Below are positions 45,495-54,772 of a DNA stretch of 64,000 nucleotides, piece after piece (within the stretch, counting starts at the first letter, position 1; each line of letters opens with the position of its first letter). The DNA comes from Saprospiraceae bacterium (GTDB taxonomy: Bacteria > Bacteroidota > Bacteroidia > Chitinophagales > Saprospiraceae), in the NCBI GenBank assembly GCA_016722295.1, contig JADKGL010000028.1:1-64000 (forward strand), in the 5' to 3' direction. Below the pieces are notes generated by a model. That model made no database searches, was not told the DNA's origin, and saw nothing but the letters and a program-made list of their open reading frames with translations. The translations under genes were made by a program, and so were the position numbers.

Positions 45495-46775
45495 CTAATT
45501 TTTAAGCAAGATACGAACTTTTGTACCTTTCGTATACTCACTTTCGATAATTACTTCAAATCCATGTGCATCACAGATTCTTTTCACATAATAAAGACCT
45601 ATACCAAAGCCTTTTACATTATGAACATCTCCTGTAGACACTCTATAAAACTTTTCAAAAAGTTTTGCCAATTCCTCGCCTTTGATCCCAATCCCTTGAT
45701 CTTTGATTTCAAGGACTAATGTTTTGCCTTGATTGAATGTATCAATTTCTATTGTAGGAATTAGTTTAGAATATTTGATTGCGTTGTCCAATAAATTCGA
45801 GACAACATTCGTAAAATGAAATTTGTCCCCCTTAAAAGTATCTTTACTTGCTTTTAAATTCTTATGAATTTGACCATTCAACTGATGCGCTCTCATCTCA
45901 TAGGAAGGTAGTAGCTCTTGAATGATGCTATGAAGCGAAAGTTCTTCTTTCCGTAAGGTAAAAGTCGACGATTCCATTTTGGCTATTTGAAGTACTTTTT
46001 CTACTTGATCGTTTAGCCTTTGGTTTTGATCTTTAATAATTTTGGCATATTGAAATAATCGAGCATCGTCTTCTACTAAAGGGTGATGTAGTAGCACTTC
46101 TGAAGAAATTTTTATTGAGGAAATCGGAGTCTTAAATTCATGCGTCATATTATTGACAAAATCTCTCATCATTTCTGAATATCGCTTTTGTCTCAAGGCT
46201 AAAAAAATCGCACCTGCAAAAATTAAACAGGCTATGATTAATAAAATTGAAAAAACTATTACAGAACTCATTTCCTGATAGATAAAGGATTCTTTATCGG
46301 GAAACTTAACAGTAAAATAGTGATTCAAATCTTTCTTTTGATTTCGTACCTTTTTGGGTTCTGGCTTCTTTGTAGCTGTGTCTAGAGCCAATGAATTGAA
46401 TTCATAATAGATTAGATCATTGGTACCACAATTGTATATCCCAACTTCGAAAGGCGTATGTATATTTTGCTTATCAAATTCTGTCTCAAGTGAATATTTT
46501 AAATATTCTGTTACGATAGGAAGTTCCATATTGACTTGATAAAGATTGGAAGCTTCCCTTTTGATCAAGCCTTTTTTATCCCTTACACTTTTTTCACTAT
46601 TTTGCTTTTTTGCTAAATATTCCGCCGTTGATTTCAATGCAATATTTACAGATCGATTGAACTCTACTTCTTCTTTATTATAATTAGCTTGCAAATAAAA
46701 ATATTGCATCAGTATGATTCCAATTATGGAAGCAGTTCCTAAAAAAACTAAAATCCTTATCTGAAGTGAAGACAA
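45495..46775 (-). CDS. Membrane sensor histidine kinase
   Basis: The 426-residue kinase has a membrane helix at about 5-28, a periplasmic sensor of about 130 residues, and a second helix (VIVFSILLIIACLIFAGAIF). The H box is MTHEFKTPISSIKISSEVLL. The ATPase domain has the N box NVVSNLLDNAIKYS, G1 DQGIGIKGEEL and G2 GFGIGLYYVKRI. No HAMP or PAS domain is obvious. It forms a two-component pair with the next gene and heads the run kinase-regulator-DUF4271-hemD-NUDIX. Confidence 0.93.
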   Translation of the reverse strand: MSSLQIRILVFLGTASIIGIILMQYFYLQANYNKEEVEFNRSVNIALKSTAEYLAKKQNSEKSVRDKKGLIKREASNLYQVNMELPIVTEYLKYSLETEFDKQNIHTPFEVGIYNCGTNDLIYYEFNSLALDTATKKPEPKKVRNQKKDLNHYFTVKFPDKESFIYQEMSSVIVFSILLIIACLIFAGAIFLALRQKRYSEMMRDFVNNMTHEFKTPISSIKISSEVLLHHPLVEDDARLFQYAKIIKDQNQRLNDQVEKVLQIAKMESSTFTLRKEELSLHSIIQELLPSYEMRAHQLNGQIHKNLKASKDTFKGDKFHFTNVVSNLLDNAIKYSKLIPTIEIDTFNQGKTLVLEIKDQGIGIKGEELAKLFEKFYRVSTGDVHNVKGFGIGLYYVKRICDAHGFEVIIESEYTKGTKVRILLKN

Positions 46776-46817
46776 TTTATTTTTTTATTTGCGCAATGTA
46801 TTTATTTTATCTCTAAT

Positions 46818-47195
46818 TTAATTTAAAGCACCTAAAACAGCTCCCATGATTGTTATGATCAATATATACAATCCTGCTTCTTTAGCTATAGTATTGAAAT
46901 CCATGTTTCGTTTTGAACCTGAAAGATAAAACACTGGAAAAATAATGCCGATGCCAAGTAAAAATCCAAACTTCAATCCATCAGCCATACAGCTATGATT
47001 GTCAGACTTAATCATCAAAAGATATAAAACAAATGCGAGGATTATGAACGCTATAAATTGGGGCAAAATATTTCTTGAATTTTCCCCGCCACCGTTTTGT
47101 GGTAAAAACTTTATATAATTTACGAAAAATAAATAAGATCCCAATCCTACGATTGTTGAAACTAAAAGCGCTATCCAATTCAATGAAGCCAACAT
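46818..47195 (-). CDS. Four-helix membrane protein, possibly DUF1761-like
   Basis: The 125-residue product has four hydrophobic segments (about 5-28, 42-62, 70-92 and 102-124) and ends in IMGAVLGALN. The pattern recalls DUF1761, but I am not sure. It starts 11 bases after upp and is probably co-transcribed with it. Function unknown. Confidence 0.65.
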   Translation of the reverse strand: MLASLNWIALLVSTIVGLGSYLFFVNYIKFLPQNGGGENSRNILPQFIAFIILAFVLYLLMIKSDNHSCMADGLKFGFLLGIGIIFPVFYLSGSKRNMDFNTIAKEAGLYILIITIMGAVLGALN

Positions 47196-47206
47196 ATATT
47201 TACTGA

Positions 47207-47863
47207 TTATTCTTGCAATTTGGGTCCATAGGAAAGATCTCCTGCATCTCCTAATCCTGGTACGATATAGGATTTTGCAGTCAGTTCTTCATCTATTGCC
47301 CCGACAAAAATAGTTATTTTTGGAAACTTGCGATGAATGTATTCAATTCCTTCTTTACTGGCTATTGCTGTCACCACAATTGTTCGCAAAGGAGTGCCAT
47401 AAACTACCAATTCTTTTAATGATTGTTCGATGGAGGAACCTGTTGCTAACATTGGGTCTGCTATGATTAGCACTTTTCCATCAATATTAGGACAAGTAAG
47501 ATAGGACAGATTGATCTCAAAATTGCCTCCCCGATCATGCTTTCTATATGCTGAAATGAACCCACTTTCGGCCATAGGCAGAAAATCCAACATTCCTTCA
47601 TGTATTGTAAGTCCTGCTCTTAAAATAGGGCAAATCACGACATCCGATGATATTCTTTTTACAGTAGCTTCACCTAAGCTAGTTTCTGTATTCAATTGTT
47701 CATACTCAAGATGCTTGGATATTTCATAGGCACAGATCTGCCCAAATTTCTTCATATTATGCCTAAACCCTTGCCGATTTGATTGAATATCCGTGTTTCT
47801 CAATTCATATAAAATCTGATGAATAAGCGAATTGGATAGGGAAAGATCATTTACAACAAGCAT
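47207..47863 (-). CDS. upp: Uracil phosphoribosyltransferase
   Basis: Upp salvages uracil to UMP with PRPP. The protein is 218 residues from the ATG at 47863 (MLVVNDLSLSNSLIHQILYE); the frame extends upstream to 47905, but that part overlaps promoter-like sequence and exceeds the family's usual length. Signatures are FRHNMKKFGQICAYEISKHL, VICPILRAGLTIHEGML and the PRPP loop VLIADPMLATGSSI, with a C-terminal IVPGLGDAGDLSYG. Confidence 0.95.
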   Translation of the reverse strand: MLVVNDLSLSNSLIHQILYELRNTDIQSNRQGFRHNMKKFGQICAYEISKHLEYEQLNTETSLGEATVKRISSDVVICPILRAGLTIHEGMLDFLPMAESGFISAYRKHDRGGNFEINLSYLTCPNIDGKVLIIADPMLATGSSIEQSLKELVVYGTPLRTIVVTAIASKEGIEYIHRKFPKITIFVGAIDEELTAKSYIVPGLGDAGDLSYGPKLQE

Positions 47864-47904
47864 AAGATTTGATTTTATAACGTAAATATAGGACAATATA
47901 GGCA

Positions 47905-47962
47905 TAAAAAAAAAGAAGCTGTCTTAGTTAATATCCAAAGAGAATATTAGCTAGACAGCTTC
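47905..47962 (-). terminator. Strong rho-independent terminator of the OmpA/TSP3 gene
   Basis: Arms GAAGCTGTCT and AGACAGCTTC (47915-47924 and 47953-47962) continue, past one bulged T, through AG/CT and TAATAT/ATATTA. That gives about 18 pairs and a 9-base loop, followed on the minus strand by a run of ten T. Confidence 0.9.
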
Positions 47963-47984
47963 ACCTACTGATAATCACTTATTC

Positions 47985-49484
47985 TTAACGCCAGATTGGC
48001 ACAAATTCTGTTCTTCTATTTTCTTGGCGACCAGCTGGAGTTGCATTATCTCCAATAGGTCTTGTCTCTCCATATCCTACAGTAACCATTCTTGAACTTG
48101 AAATACCTTTTGAAATCAAATAATCTGCGCAAGCTTTTGCTCTTTTCTCAGATAATCTTTGATTCATATTGTCATCTCCTACGTTATCCGTATTTCCTTC
48201 AATACTAAGGTTCATTTCAGGATATTTTCCTAAAACTGTAACGATATCATTTAAATTCTTGTATGATGCCTTTGTAATTACTGCTGTACCTGATTCAAAC
48301 TGAACAGCTCTCATTGCTACATCTAATACTTTTTTATCTTCAACTTTGATTTCTGGACATCCGCCATTTGATGCAACACCAAATGTATTTGGACATCTGT
48401 CAAGATTGTCAGCAATTCCATCTCCATCTGTATCTGGGCAACCATTCATTTTACCATAAACATCTGGACATGGGTCTTTTGAATCTTCTACACCATCTTT
48501 ATCTCTATCAGCTATTTCTACTTTAATTGGGCAACCGCCATTTGAAGCAGGCCCAGCTTCTTTTGGACATTTATCCTCCATATCAGCGATTCCATCTCTA
48601 TCTGAATCTGGACATCCCATTAGAGTACCAGCTACAGTCGGACATTTATCATCTTTATCTGCAACACCGTCTTTGTCTCCGTCTGGACAACCTTTGATTG
48701 TACCAAACACTGTAGGACAAGCATCATCTCTATCATAAACACCATCTTTATCTCCATCTGCTGGACAACCCATATTTTCCATAACTCCTGCTACTGTAGG
48801 GCATTTGTCATCCTTATCTGCGATACCATCAGCATCAGTATCTGGACATCCCATGATTGTACCTGGATCATTTGGACAAAGATCATCTTTATCTGCAACA
48901 CCATCTTTATCTGCATCTTTAGGTTCGCCACAAAGACAAGCTCTAATACCTATAGCATGTTGCCAATTGTCTAATCCTTTTTCAAAAGCAATTCTGTAAT
49001 CAGTTTGCCCAACAATTGTTAAATAGTCGTTTACTTTGAAGTCAACGCCTAAACCAAGAGGCGCTTGAGCATAGAAATTGTCAAAATCTCTCATTGCTCC
49101 TCCAACACCTGCATAAACAAATGGAGAAATCATTCTTCCTCTAAATAAATGCAAATTCAATAAGGCATCTAATCCAGTATAATACTGACTTTTTCCATAA
49201 CCTGTAACGCTGTCATTCGCATTTACAATAGGGAAATTAGCAGCACCAATTCTCAATGGAAGACCTAATGAAAAATACTTTCCAAAATGGCGATTGTACC
49301 CCACTTCAAAAGCATTGTTCAAATCTTCAAATAGACCTTTGTTGTCATTATTTGGAGCGTGATAATTAATCCAAACAGGCTTTACCGTTAATGTGTTAAC
49401 AGGTAAATCTTGTGCTTGAGAAACTGTGCTCATAAATAGTGTAAAACCAAGAATGCAACCTAAAATAAATTTTTTCATGTGCAA
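47985..49484 (-). CDS. OmpA-family outer membrane protein with thrombospondin type 3 repeats
   Basis: The 499-residue protein has a signal peptide (1-24), an N-terminal beta-barrel (to about 185), a string of Asp-rich calcium-binding TSP3 repeats (units such as DKDGVADKDDLCPNDPGT and DTDADGIADKDDKCPTVAG, about 190-370) and a C-terminal OmpA peptidoglycan-binding domain (NLSIEGNTDNVGDDNMNQRL, SEKRAKACADYLISKGI). It links the outer membrane to the cell wall, with the repeats as a Ca-stiffened stalk. It has its own -7 box and a strong terminator. Confidence 0.95.
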   Translation of the reverse strand: MHMKKFILGCILGFTLFMSTVSQAQDLPVNTLTVKPVWINYHAPNNDNKGLFEDLNNAFEVGYNRHFGKYFSLGLPLRIGAANFPIVNANDSVTGYGKSQYYTGLDALLNLHLFRGRMISPFVYAGVGGAMRDFDNFYAQAPLGLGVDFKVNDYLTIVGQTDYRIAFEKGLDNWQHAIGIRACLCGEPKDADKDGVADKDDLCPNDPGTIMGCPDTDADGIADKDDKCPTVAGVMENMGCPADGDKDGVYDRDDACPTVFGTIKGCPDGDKDGVADKDDKCPTVAGTLMGCPDSDRDGIADMEDKCPKEAGPASNGGCPIKVEIADRDKDGVEDSKDPCPDVYGKMNGCPDTDGDGIADNLDRCPNTFGVASNGGCPEIKVEDKKVLDVAMRAVQFESGTAVITKASYKNLNDIVTVLGKYPEMNLSIEGNTDNVGDDNMNQRLSEKRAKACADYLISKGISSSRMVTVGYGETRPIGDNATPAGRQENRRTEFVPIWR

Positions 49485-49783
49485 GGGGCTTAAATTTTTT
49501 AAAATTTGTTTTCGTTTAAATACTGACGTAATTTTGTTTAATAGTAACCAAAGGTAGGGATTTATTTTATTCTAAATATCTTGTGGCTGAAAAATTTGAT
49601 AAATAAAACTAAGTGACATTTTAAATAAAAAACATATAGAATTAAATATAAATATTTAATTACTTAATAAACAAAAATATAAACTTCATATTAAATTTAT
49701 TAATTATATATAAATAACATACAATCTAATGTGTCTTTTTTCTTATAAAATTTGTATCCAATATTCCCAAAATTGCATTCTTT
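49485..49783. other. A/T-rich divergent intergenic region
   Basis: The 299 bases separate the divergent ompA-type and galM genes. Apart from the -7 box at 49549-49556 there is only very A/T-rich sequence; no RNA gene or repeat seen. Confidence 0.5.
49549..49556 (-). promoter_or_regulatory. -7 box of the OmpA/TSP3 gene
   Basis: The minus strand reads TACCTTTG, a perfect TAnnTTTG match, giving a leader of about 58 bases. Confidence 0.45.
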
Positions 49784-50806
49784 ATGGATAAAATACTATT
49801 TAATGGTCAAGAGGTCAAGACATTTACCTTAAAAAATGAGCACATCGCGTTAATTTGTTCAAATTATGGTGCAAAAATAATTTCAATTAAGCTTCAAAAA
49901 AATAAAGATTCCTATCTCGAAATCGTTGGTGGCTATGACCAAATGAGTCAATACCTTGGAGGTAAACAGAGTTTTGGTGCAATCTGTGGCCAATATGCCA
50001 ATCGAATCGCAAAAGGTAAATTTTCATTAGGTGGAAAATCGTTTCAATGCGATCAAAACAATAATGAGCACTGTTTGCATGGTGGTAAAGAGGGTTTATA
50101 TCGTTTGATGTGGGATGTCATTGACTCCGATGACCAAAATATTCATTTTAGAATACTCTTGAAGGATGGTCATATGGGCTTTCCTGGAAATGTAGCTATT
50201 GACTTCTATATTAAACTCGATGATCATACCATTCAATTAAACTATACAGCAACAACTGATGCTGATACAATCATAAATATTGCTACACATTCCTATTTTA
50301 ATTTAAATGGCTTTGGAGATATTCTCAATCACAAGTTATTGCTGAATTCAGATTGTATAACACCCATAGATAATACATGTATACCTACAGGCGAATACTA
50401 CTTAGTAGATTCCACTCCATTCGACTTTAGAGAAAGTAAACATATTGGAAAAGAAATAAACGTAAAAGATGAACAGCTCATTTTTGGTAACGGTTACGAT
50501 CATAATTTTGTACTCGATAAAAGACATTCATCTGAATTAGCTGCTGAGCTCATTGGTGATATTTCAAATCTAAGAATGAGGCTTTATTGCTCTCAACCAG
50601 GTCTACAATTTTATACTTGCAATTGGCCTGGAAGTGAGATCGAAATTGGAAAAAACAATCAAGAGTATAAACGCCATAGTTTTGTTTGTCTTGAACCACA
50701 GCATTATCCTGACTCGCCGAATCAAAAACATTTTCCAAATACAATTCTCCGAAAGAATGAAGTGTATTCGCATTGGGTAAAGTATGAATTTGATTGGTTA
50801 AAATAA
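49784..50806 (+). CDS. galM: Aldose 1-epimerase (galactose mutarotase)
   Basis: GalM interconverts alpha and beta anomers of hexoses. The 340-residue protein shows the family series GAICGQYANRIAKGKFSLGG, NNEHCLHGGKEGLY, catalytic His in ATHSYFNLNG, GNGYDHNFVLD and a Glu in SFVCLEPQHYPDSPN. No signal peptide. Single gene, followed by a hairpin. Confidence 0.94.
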   Translation: MDKILFNGQEVKTFTLKNEHIALICSNYGAKIISIKLQKNKDSYLEIVGGYDQMSQYLGGKQSFGAICGQYANRIAKGKFSLGGKSFQCDQNNNEHCLHGGKEGLYRLMWDVIDSDDQNIHFRILLKDGHMGFPGNVAIDFYIKLDDHTIQLNYTATTDADTIINIATHSYFNLNGFGDILNHKLLLNSDCITPIDNTCIPTGEYYLVDSTPFDFRESKHIGKEINVKDEQLIFGNGYDHNFVLDKRHSSELAAELIGDISNLRMRLYCSQPGLQFYTCNWPGSEIEIGKNNQEYKRHSFVCLEPQHYPDSPNQKHFPNTILRKNEVYSHWVKYEFDWLK

Positions 50807-50841
50807 AAGCAGCAAACGAGTATCTACCTGTCTGCTGCTTT
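50806..50841. terminator. Bidirectional terminator between galM and the lipoprotein gene
   Basis: Arms AAAGCAGCA and TGCTGCTTT (50806-50814 and 50833-50841) flank an 18-base loop. The minus-strand side is followed by TATTTT, so it best serves the lipoprotein gene ending at 50863. Confidence 0.75.
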
Positions 50842-50862
50842 AAAAATTTTATTCTGATTATA

Positions 50863-51855
50863 TTACAAAGTTGAAATATACATTTTGATTTCGTCAAGTG
50901 TTGATTTATTCACTTGTATTGAAGTATGTTCATTTTTCTCAACTAGTTTTCTTACGTGTCCCAAATAATAATCAACCTTCCCCTTACCTACAATGATATA
51001 TTCTACATCTTCACCTATAGGTATAGGTCCAAAACAAACTTCTTCTGTACCGGCAGGATTGCAACAAGGTGCAATGACTATGTTTAAATTTTTAAATACA
51101 CAATAAGAAATTAATTTGATTGTGTCTCCAACATTGGCTATAGTTGCTTTAATACAAGGTTCTGTTTTATCCAAATCTTTAAACTTAGTAAAATAATCGC
51201 AATTCACCCATTTCAATTTTTCTGGAAAGCAAATTATTCCTTCAAATACTCCTCCTGTATTTGGACTCCTCCATTCGCTTCTTTGAATATTATTTTGAAC
51301 ATTTGGGTCGTTATCAGCTTCTTCCCAAACAGTTCCAAATTCCTTTTCAACTCCATAGAACATTTCAAATTCATCCTTGAAATTAGCTTGATCTAATGTC
51401 AAACGCAAAGTATAATTTTTACCTGGAATCAGCATTAATTCTTTATCACCACAATAAATGTGCACATCTACCATTCCTCCTGAGACCAGACTCCTATTTT
51501 CTGTTGCATTGGTTCCAATTTGATTTGCCACCATTTCTTTTTGGGTTCGTATGAACGTAATTCTTGCCTTCACTTTTTGGCAAGTCAAATTTTTATTTCC
51601 ATCTTCATATTGAAATGAATTTGCTTGAAACATAATATTACTTTCATCAGGAAACGTCAATCCTGCATCTTTGATAGGATCAAATTCAAATTCATAAATT
51701 GAATTATTTAAATCTTTGAATGTAGATCTATAATCTGCTCCAAAATACTGTAAAGAACTTTTAGTATCTGGAATAAATGTAATTTGATCTTCACAAGAAT
51801 TCAAACTAATAATAGAAATTAAAATAAATAAATACCTTTTAATTGCTGTAGACAT
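50863..51855 (-). CDS. Lipoprotein of unknown function in sigma-factor operon
   Basis: The 330-residue product has a lipoprotein signal (LFILISIISLNSC). The mature part is beta-rich with about nine Cys, including CCNPAGTEEVCFGP, and no recognised domain. It starts 18 bases after the barrel protein and is the third gene of the sigma factor operon. Surface exposure or a sensing role would fit the context but is inference. Confidence 0.75.
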   Translation of the reverse strand: MSTAIKRYLFILISIISLNSCEDQITFIPDTKSSLQYFGADYRSTFKDLNNSIYEFEFDPIKDAGLTFPDESNIMFQANSFQYEDGNKNLTCQKVKARITFIRTQKEMVANQIGTNATENRSLVSGGMVDVHIYCGDKELMLIPGKNYTLRLTLDQANFKDEFEMFYGVEKEFGTVWEEADNDPNVQNNIQRSEWRSPNTGGVFEGIICFPEKLKWVNCDYFTKFKDLDKTEPCIKATIANVGDTIKLISYCVFKNLNIVIAPCCNPAGTEEVCFGPIPIGEDVEYIIVGKGKVDYYLGHVRKLVEKNEHTSIQVNKSTLDEIKMYISTL

Positions 51856-51873
51856 CGTAACTAAATTTTATAC

Positions 51874-53175
51874 TTATCTGACTTGATGTTTATGATATTT
51901 GTTGCCTATACGAATCGGAATTTGCAAACCTATTTTTACATTTGGTGCAATATATTTCTCTTGAATAGGAAAACTGCTTTCACTTATTTTAGGATAAAAT
52001 TGGACTGAAGGCTCGATAAAATAATTTATCTTTCCTTTTAGATTACCAATCCATTGTACACTAACAAATGGTGAAACTCCTATGCGACTTTTGTATGCTT
52101 GTAGCGGATTATTGAATCGTTGGTCTTGATTTAAAGAATTCAACATAGCTCCTTTATGTGAAGTAGTAATATTGATTGCTGCACCTAAATGAAATGAAAG
52201 TGCATTTCGATGTAAATTCATTTGATAACCAAGAGAGAGCGGAATTTGGTATACGCGATGATAGTTGTGAATCTTAGCGATAGTTCTTCCAGTAATTGTG
52301 TCTGTTCGAATCAATTGATTATTTTGGATTACATTGACGATCTGAGTATCTCTACTTTTTTCATAGTTTAATTGATCGTATAATTGTTGATATTCAAATC
52401 CTGCTTTAAAAATAAAATTGCGATAAATCACTCCTGCTCGTACACCCGCCAAATATGAAAATCGATTTGTCTCTGTATCTTCTCTTCGCTTTTCCCAATC
52501 TACATATTCAGCACTTTTTGCTTTTAGTGATTGGATGCCATATAAAGGACCAGCATAAATTTCAAAAAAGAATTTGGCTTTTTTCTTAGGTCCAAAATCA
52601 TAACAATCTTTGGTTCCTCCCCTTGGAAATTTTGGGAGTTGCTTTTCCCATACCAATTTTGAATTCATGCTTTCCAAACGAGAAATATTATAAATTTCTC
52701 TTGATTGATTTTTATCCAAACTGATCACATTATCATTTGAAACAGTTTGAATTGGAAATGCCAATGAGGAACTACTATTTGAAATATTTATCGAAGCTAT
52801 CGTTTTGTTTGGATTTTTACTTATTGATCTTTTGCTACTTATAGTATTGTTTTTTTGCTCAATGTTTTCATTTATACTTTCATTGTTTTTACTAATAGAA
52901 TTTGATTCATCATTTGAATTCTGTATTGTGTTTTGCATTACAATGCTTTTTACATTATCGTCATTCGAATTTGCTTCTGATTTATGATTATTTTCTACCA
53001 ATAAAGCAGCTCCAATGGATGTGATAAATATTCCACTGAATAAATAAATCAACCACAAGCGATTCTTATTTTTTGCTTTTGGCAAGTGCAATGCGACGTT
53101 TTCCCAAACTTGTTGAGGAACTTTAGCTGTTTTATTATACTCTTTATCTCTTATTTCATCAAGCCAATGGTTCAT
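51874..53175 (-). CDS. Predicted trans-envelope sigma partner: cytoplasmic segment, one membrane helix, linker, outer-membrane barrel
   Basis: The 433-residue protein begins with a soluble, anti-sigma-like segment (MNHWLDEIRDKEYNKTAKVP, to about 38) and one hydrophobic helix (39-60). A 140-residue Asn/Ser-rich linker without structure follows (61-200). The C-terminal domain (202-433) has the alternating pattern of a Bacteroidota outer-membrane beta-barrel (FEIYAGPLYGIQSL, SYLAGVRAGVIYRNFIFKAG, QIPLSLGYQMNLHRN). It overlaps the sigma factor gene by 17 bases. It probably holds the sigma factor and reports outer-membrane state; topology is predicted. Confidence 0.7.
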   Translation of the reverse strand: MNHWLDEIRDKEYNKTAKVPQQVWENVALHLPKAKNKNRLWLIYLFSGIFITSIGAALLVENNHKSEANSNDDNVKSIVMQNTIQNSNDESNSISKNNESINENIEQKNNTISSKRSISKNPNKTIASINISNSSSSLAFPIQTVSNDNVISLDKNQSREIYNISRLESMNSKLVWEKQLPKFPRGGTKDCYDFGPKKKAKFFFEIYAGPLYGIQSLKAKSAEYVDWEKRREDTETNRFSYLAGVRAGVIYRNFIFKAGFEYQQLYDQLNYEKSRDTQIVNVIQNNQLIRTDTITGRTIAKIHNYHRVYQIPLSLGYQMNLHRNALSFHLGAAINITTSHKGAMLNSLNQDQRFNNPLQAYKSRIGVSPFVSVQWIGNLKGKINYFIEPSVQFYPKISESSFPIQEKYIAPNVKIGLQIPIRIGNKYHKHQVR

Positions 53176-53719
53176 ATGCAGATATATTTATGGTTGAATT
53201 CAATTTTATAATTTGATTTGCTAACTGTTTTTTTGCTTTAAAAAACTGAGAGCGACAAGTTGATTCTGTAATTTGTAATAATTGGGCAATCTCTGGATAT
53301 GAATACCCTTCAATTACGACCAAATTGAAGACTGTGCGATAACCCGTAGGAAGTGACTCAATCAAAAGTTCAATTTCATGATAAGAAAGTTCACTTATTC
53401 CAATTGCTTCTTCTTTGTAATTAGAATCCATCGTAGACTCAAAAGGCAAATTTTTTAATTCATTTGCTTTTAATTTTGTGAGACAGGTATTTACCATGAT
53501 TCTTCGAATCCAAGCTCCAAGATTTCCATCTTTTTTCCAAGTACCCAAATATTGGAATACTTTAATAAATCCTTCTTGAAGAGCATCTTCAGCCTCAGCG
53601 GAATGTATCATATAACGATTACACAATGCCATCATAGTAGGTGCATACCTATCAAATAAAGCTTTACACGCTTTTTGATCCCCTTGAAGACTATTTTTCA
53701 CCAATAGATGATCTTCCAT
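53159..53719 (-). CDS. ECF-type RNA polymerase sigma factor
   Basis: The 186-residue protein has region 2 (LFDRYAPTMMALCNRYM, then AEDALQEGFIKVFQYL) and region 4 (IESLPTGYRTVFNLVVIEGY, SYPEIAQLLQITESTCRSQF), with no region 3, as in ECF sigma factors. It leads a three-gene operon with the membrane/barrel partner and a lipoprotein. Its regulon is unknown; autoregulation is usual. Confidence 0.93.
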   Translation of the reverse strand: MEDHLLVKNSLQGDQKACKALFDRYAPTMMALCNRYMIHSAEAEDALQEGFIKVFQYLGTWKKDGNLGAWIRRIMVNTCLTKLKANELKNLPFESTMDSNYKEEAIGISELSYHEIELLIESLPTGYRTVFNLVVIEGYSYPEIAQLLQITESTCRSQFFKAKKQLANQIIKLNSTINISAYEPLA

Positions 53720-53776
53720 CTTAATTATGACAGTTTTGCAGTAATTCTTGTTGCTTGGGAAAATGACTTTTTTTCA

Positions 53777-54772
53777 TTACTTGGTCCATTCCAAAAAATT
53801 TGTGGTTTGTTTTTGTCTCAGTTTTGGTGGATTGGTATTTAATTTATTACCATTGACTACGTGTTGATACTTCTCCAAATAGGATTTTGCCATAATCTTT
53901 GAATTAAAGCAAGTTAAAGCATAATCATGACATCTTCTCTTATCAAACTGGCTTGTCTCTTGAATTGCTTTTGACAATTCTTTGGAGTCATTACTCAAAT
54001 AACCAAATTCACTAGTGATTAATTCAGGCAGTGAGCCATGAGTTGTTCCAAATACCGGACATCCATAATATAAACTCTCTATTAAAGCTAATCCAAATGG
54101 TTCATACATAATGACTGGAAAAATCAATCCCTTTGAAGCGGAGAGTAAATCCCACTTTTGTTTCCCACCCACCATTCCATGAAAATGGATACGAGGATTC
54201 AACGTAAAACGGAATCCCATACTAAAATTGAGTCTTGTGCCTCCTAATACATGAAGCGATGCTCCTTTGACTCGCAATATTGTATCAATAGCACCTTGAA
54301 CATTCTTTACTCGCCAAGCCGCTTTTGCTAAAAAATGAAAATACTTTCTCTCCAGATTAAAATTCGGCTTACTGTATTCGTTCCAATCCAAGCCATTGTA
54401 AACAAACGAATCTGATTGATATCTCCAAGCATGATTTTTAGAAACAAACACAGTATTCTGATCGTATAAAAAAGCTTCTTCATTGCTATTGCCGTGTATC
54501 GTAATTATATACGGCTTTCTAACTCTATCTAAATGCTTAGGCGTAAAATGAAAATGAACTAAATCAACCTCATCTGGAATTTGATCTATGATCTCTTTCG
54601 AATCATCAATGGCTATGACATCGGCAAATTCACATGAGGATCCACGTTTGACTAAATAACTGACCTTGCAATTCAATTTGACCAATTCTTTACCCAAATC
54701 CCAAATAACTCTTTCAGTACCTCCGTAAAGATGTACAGGAATCTTGCTATTATTTACAATAAGTATATTCAA
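53777..54772 (-). CDS. Group 1-type (GT4-like) glycosyltransferase
   Basis: The 331-residue GT-B enzyme has the N-terminal loop VHLYGGTERVIWDLGKEL, IITIHGNSNEEAF, FVYNGLDWNEYS, and the C-terminal donor-site motif EPFGLALIESLYYGCPVFGT, with the two Glu spaced as in GT4. The sugar and acceptor are unknown. It is smaller than many GT4 enzymes but has both domains. Its neighbours (sigma operon, secreted proteins) fit envelope polysaccharide or protein glycosylation. Confidence 0.88.
   Translation of the reverse strand: MNILIVNNSKIPVHLYGGTERVIWDLGKELVKLNCKVSYLVKRGSSCEFADVIAIDDSKEIIDQIPDEVDLVHFHFTPKHLDRVRKPYIITIHGNSNEEAFLYDQNTVFVSKNHAWRYQSDSFVYNGLDWNEYSKPNFNLERKYFHFLAKAAWRVKNVQGAIDTILRVKGASLHVLGGTRLNFSMGFRFTLNPRIHFHGMVGGKQKWDLLSASKGLIFPVIMYEPFGLALIESLYYGCPVFGTTHGSLPELITSEFGYLSNDSKELSKAIQETSQFDKRRCHDYALTCFNSKIMAKSYLEKYQHVVNGNKLNTNPPKLRQKQTTNFLEWTK

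Noticed and set aside
45491..45541. Longer N terminus for the response regulator
   Set aside because: It would overlap the kinase gene and precede the normal receiver start MKRARLLYAEDD.
47864..47905. Longer N terminus for Upp
   Set aside because: It exceeds the family length and overlaps promoter-like sequence and the neighbouring terminator's T run.
48340..48920. Regularly spaced near-identical units resembling a repeat array
   Set aside because: They are the thrombospondin type 3 repeats of the OmpA-type protein, in frame and coding; not a CRISPR array, as there are no unique spacers of constant length.
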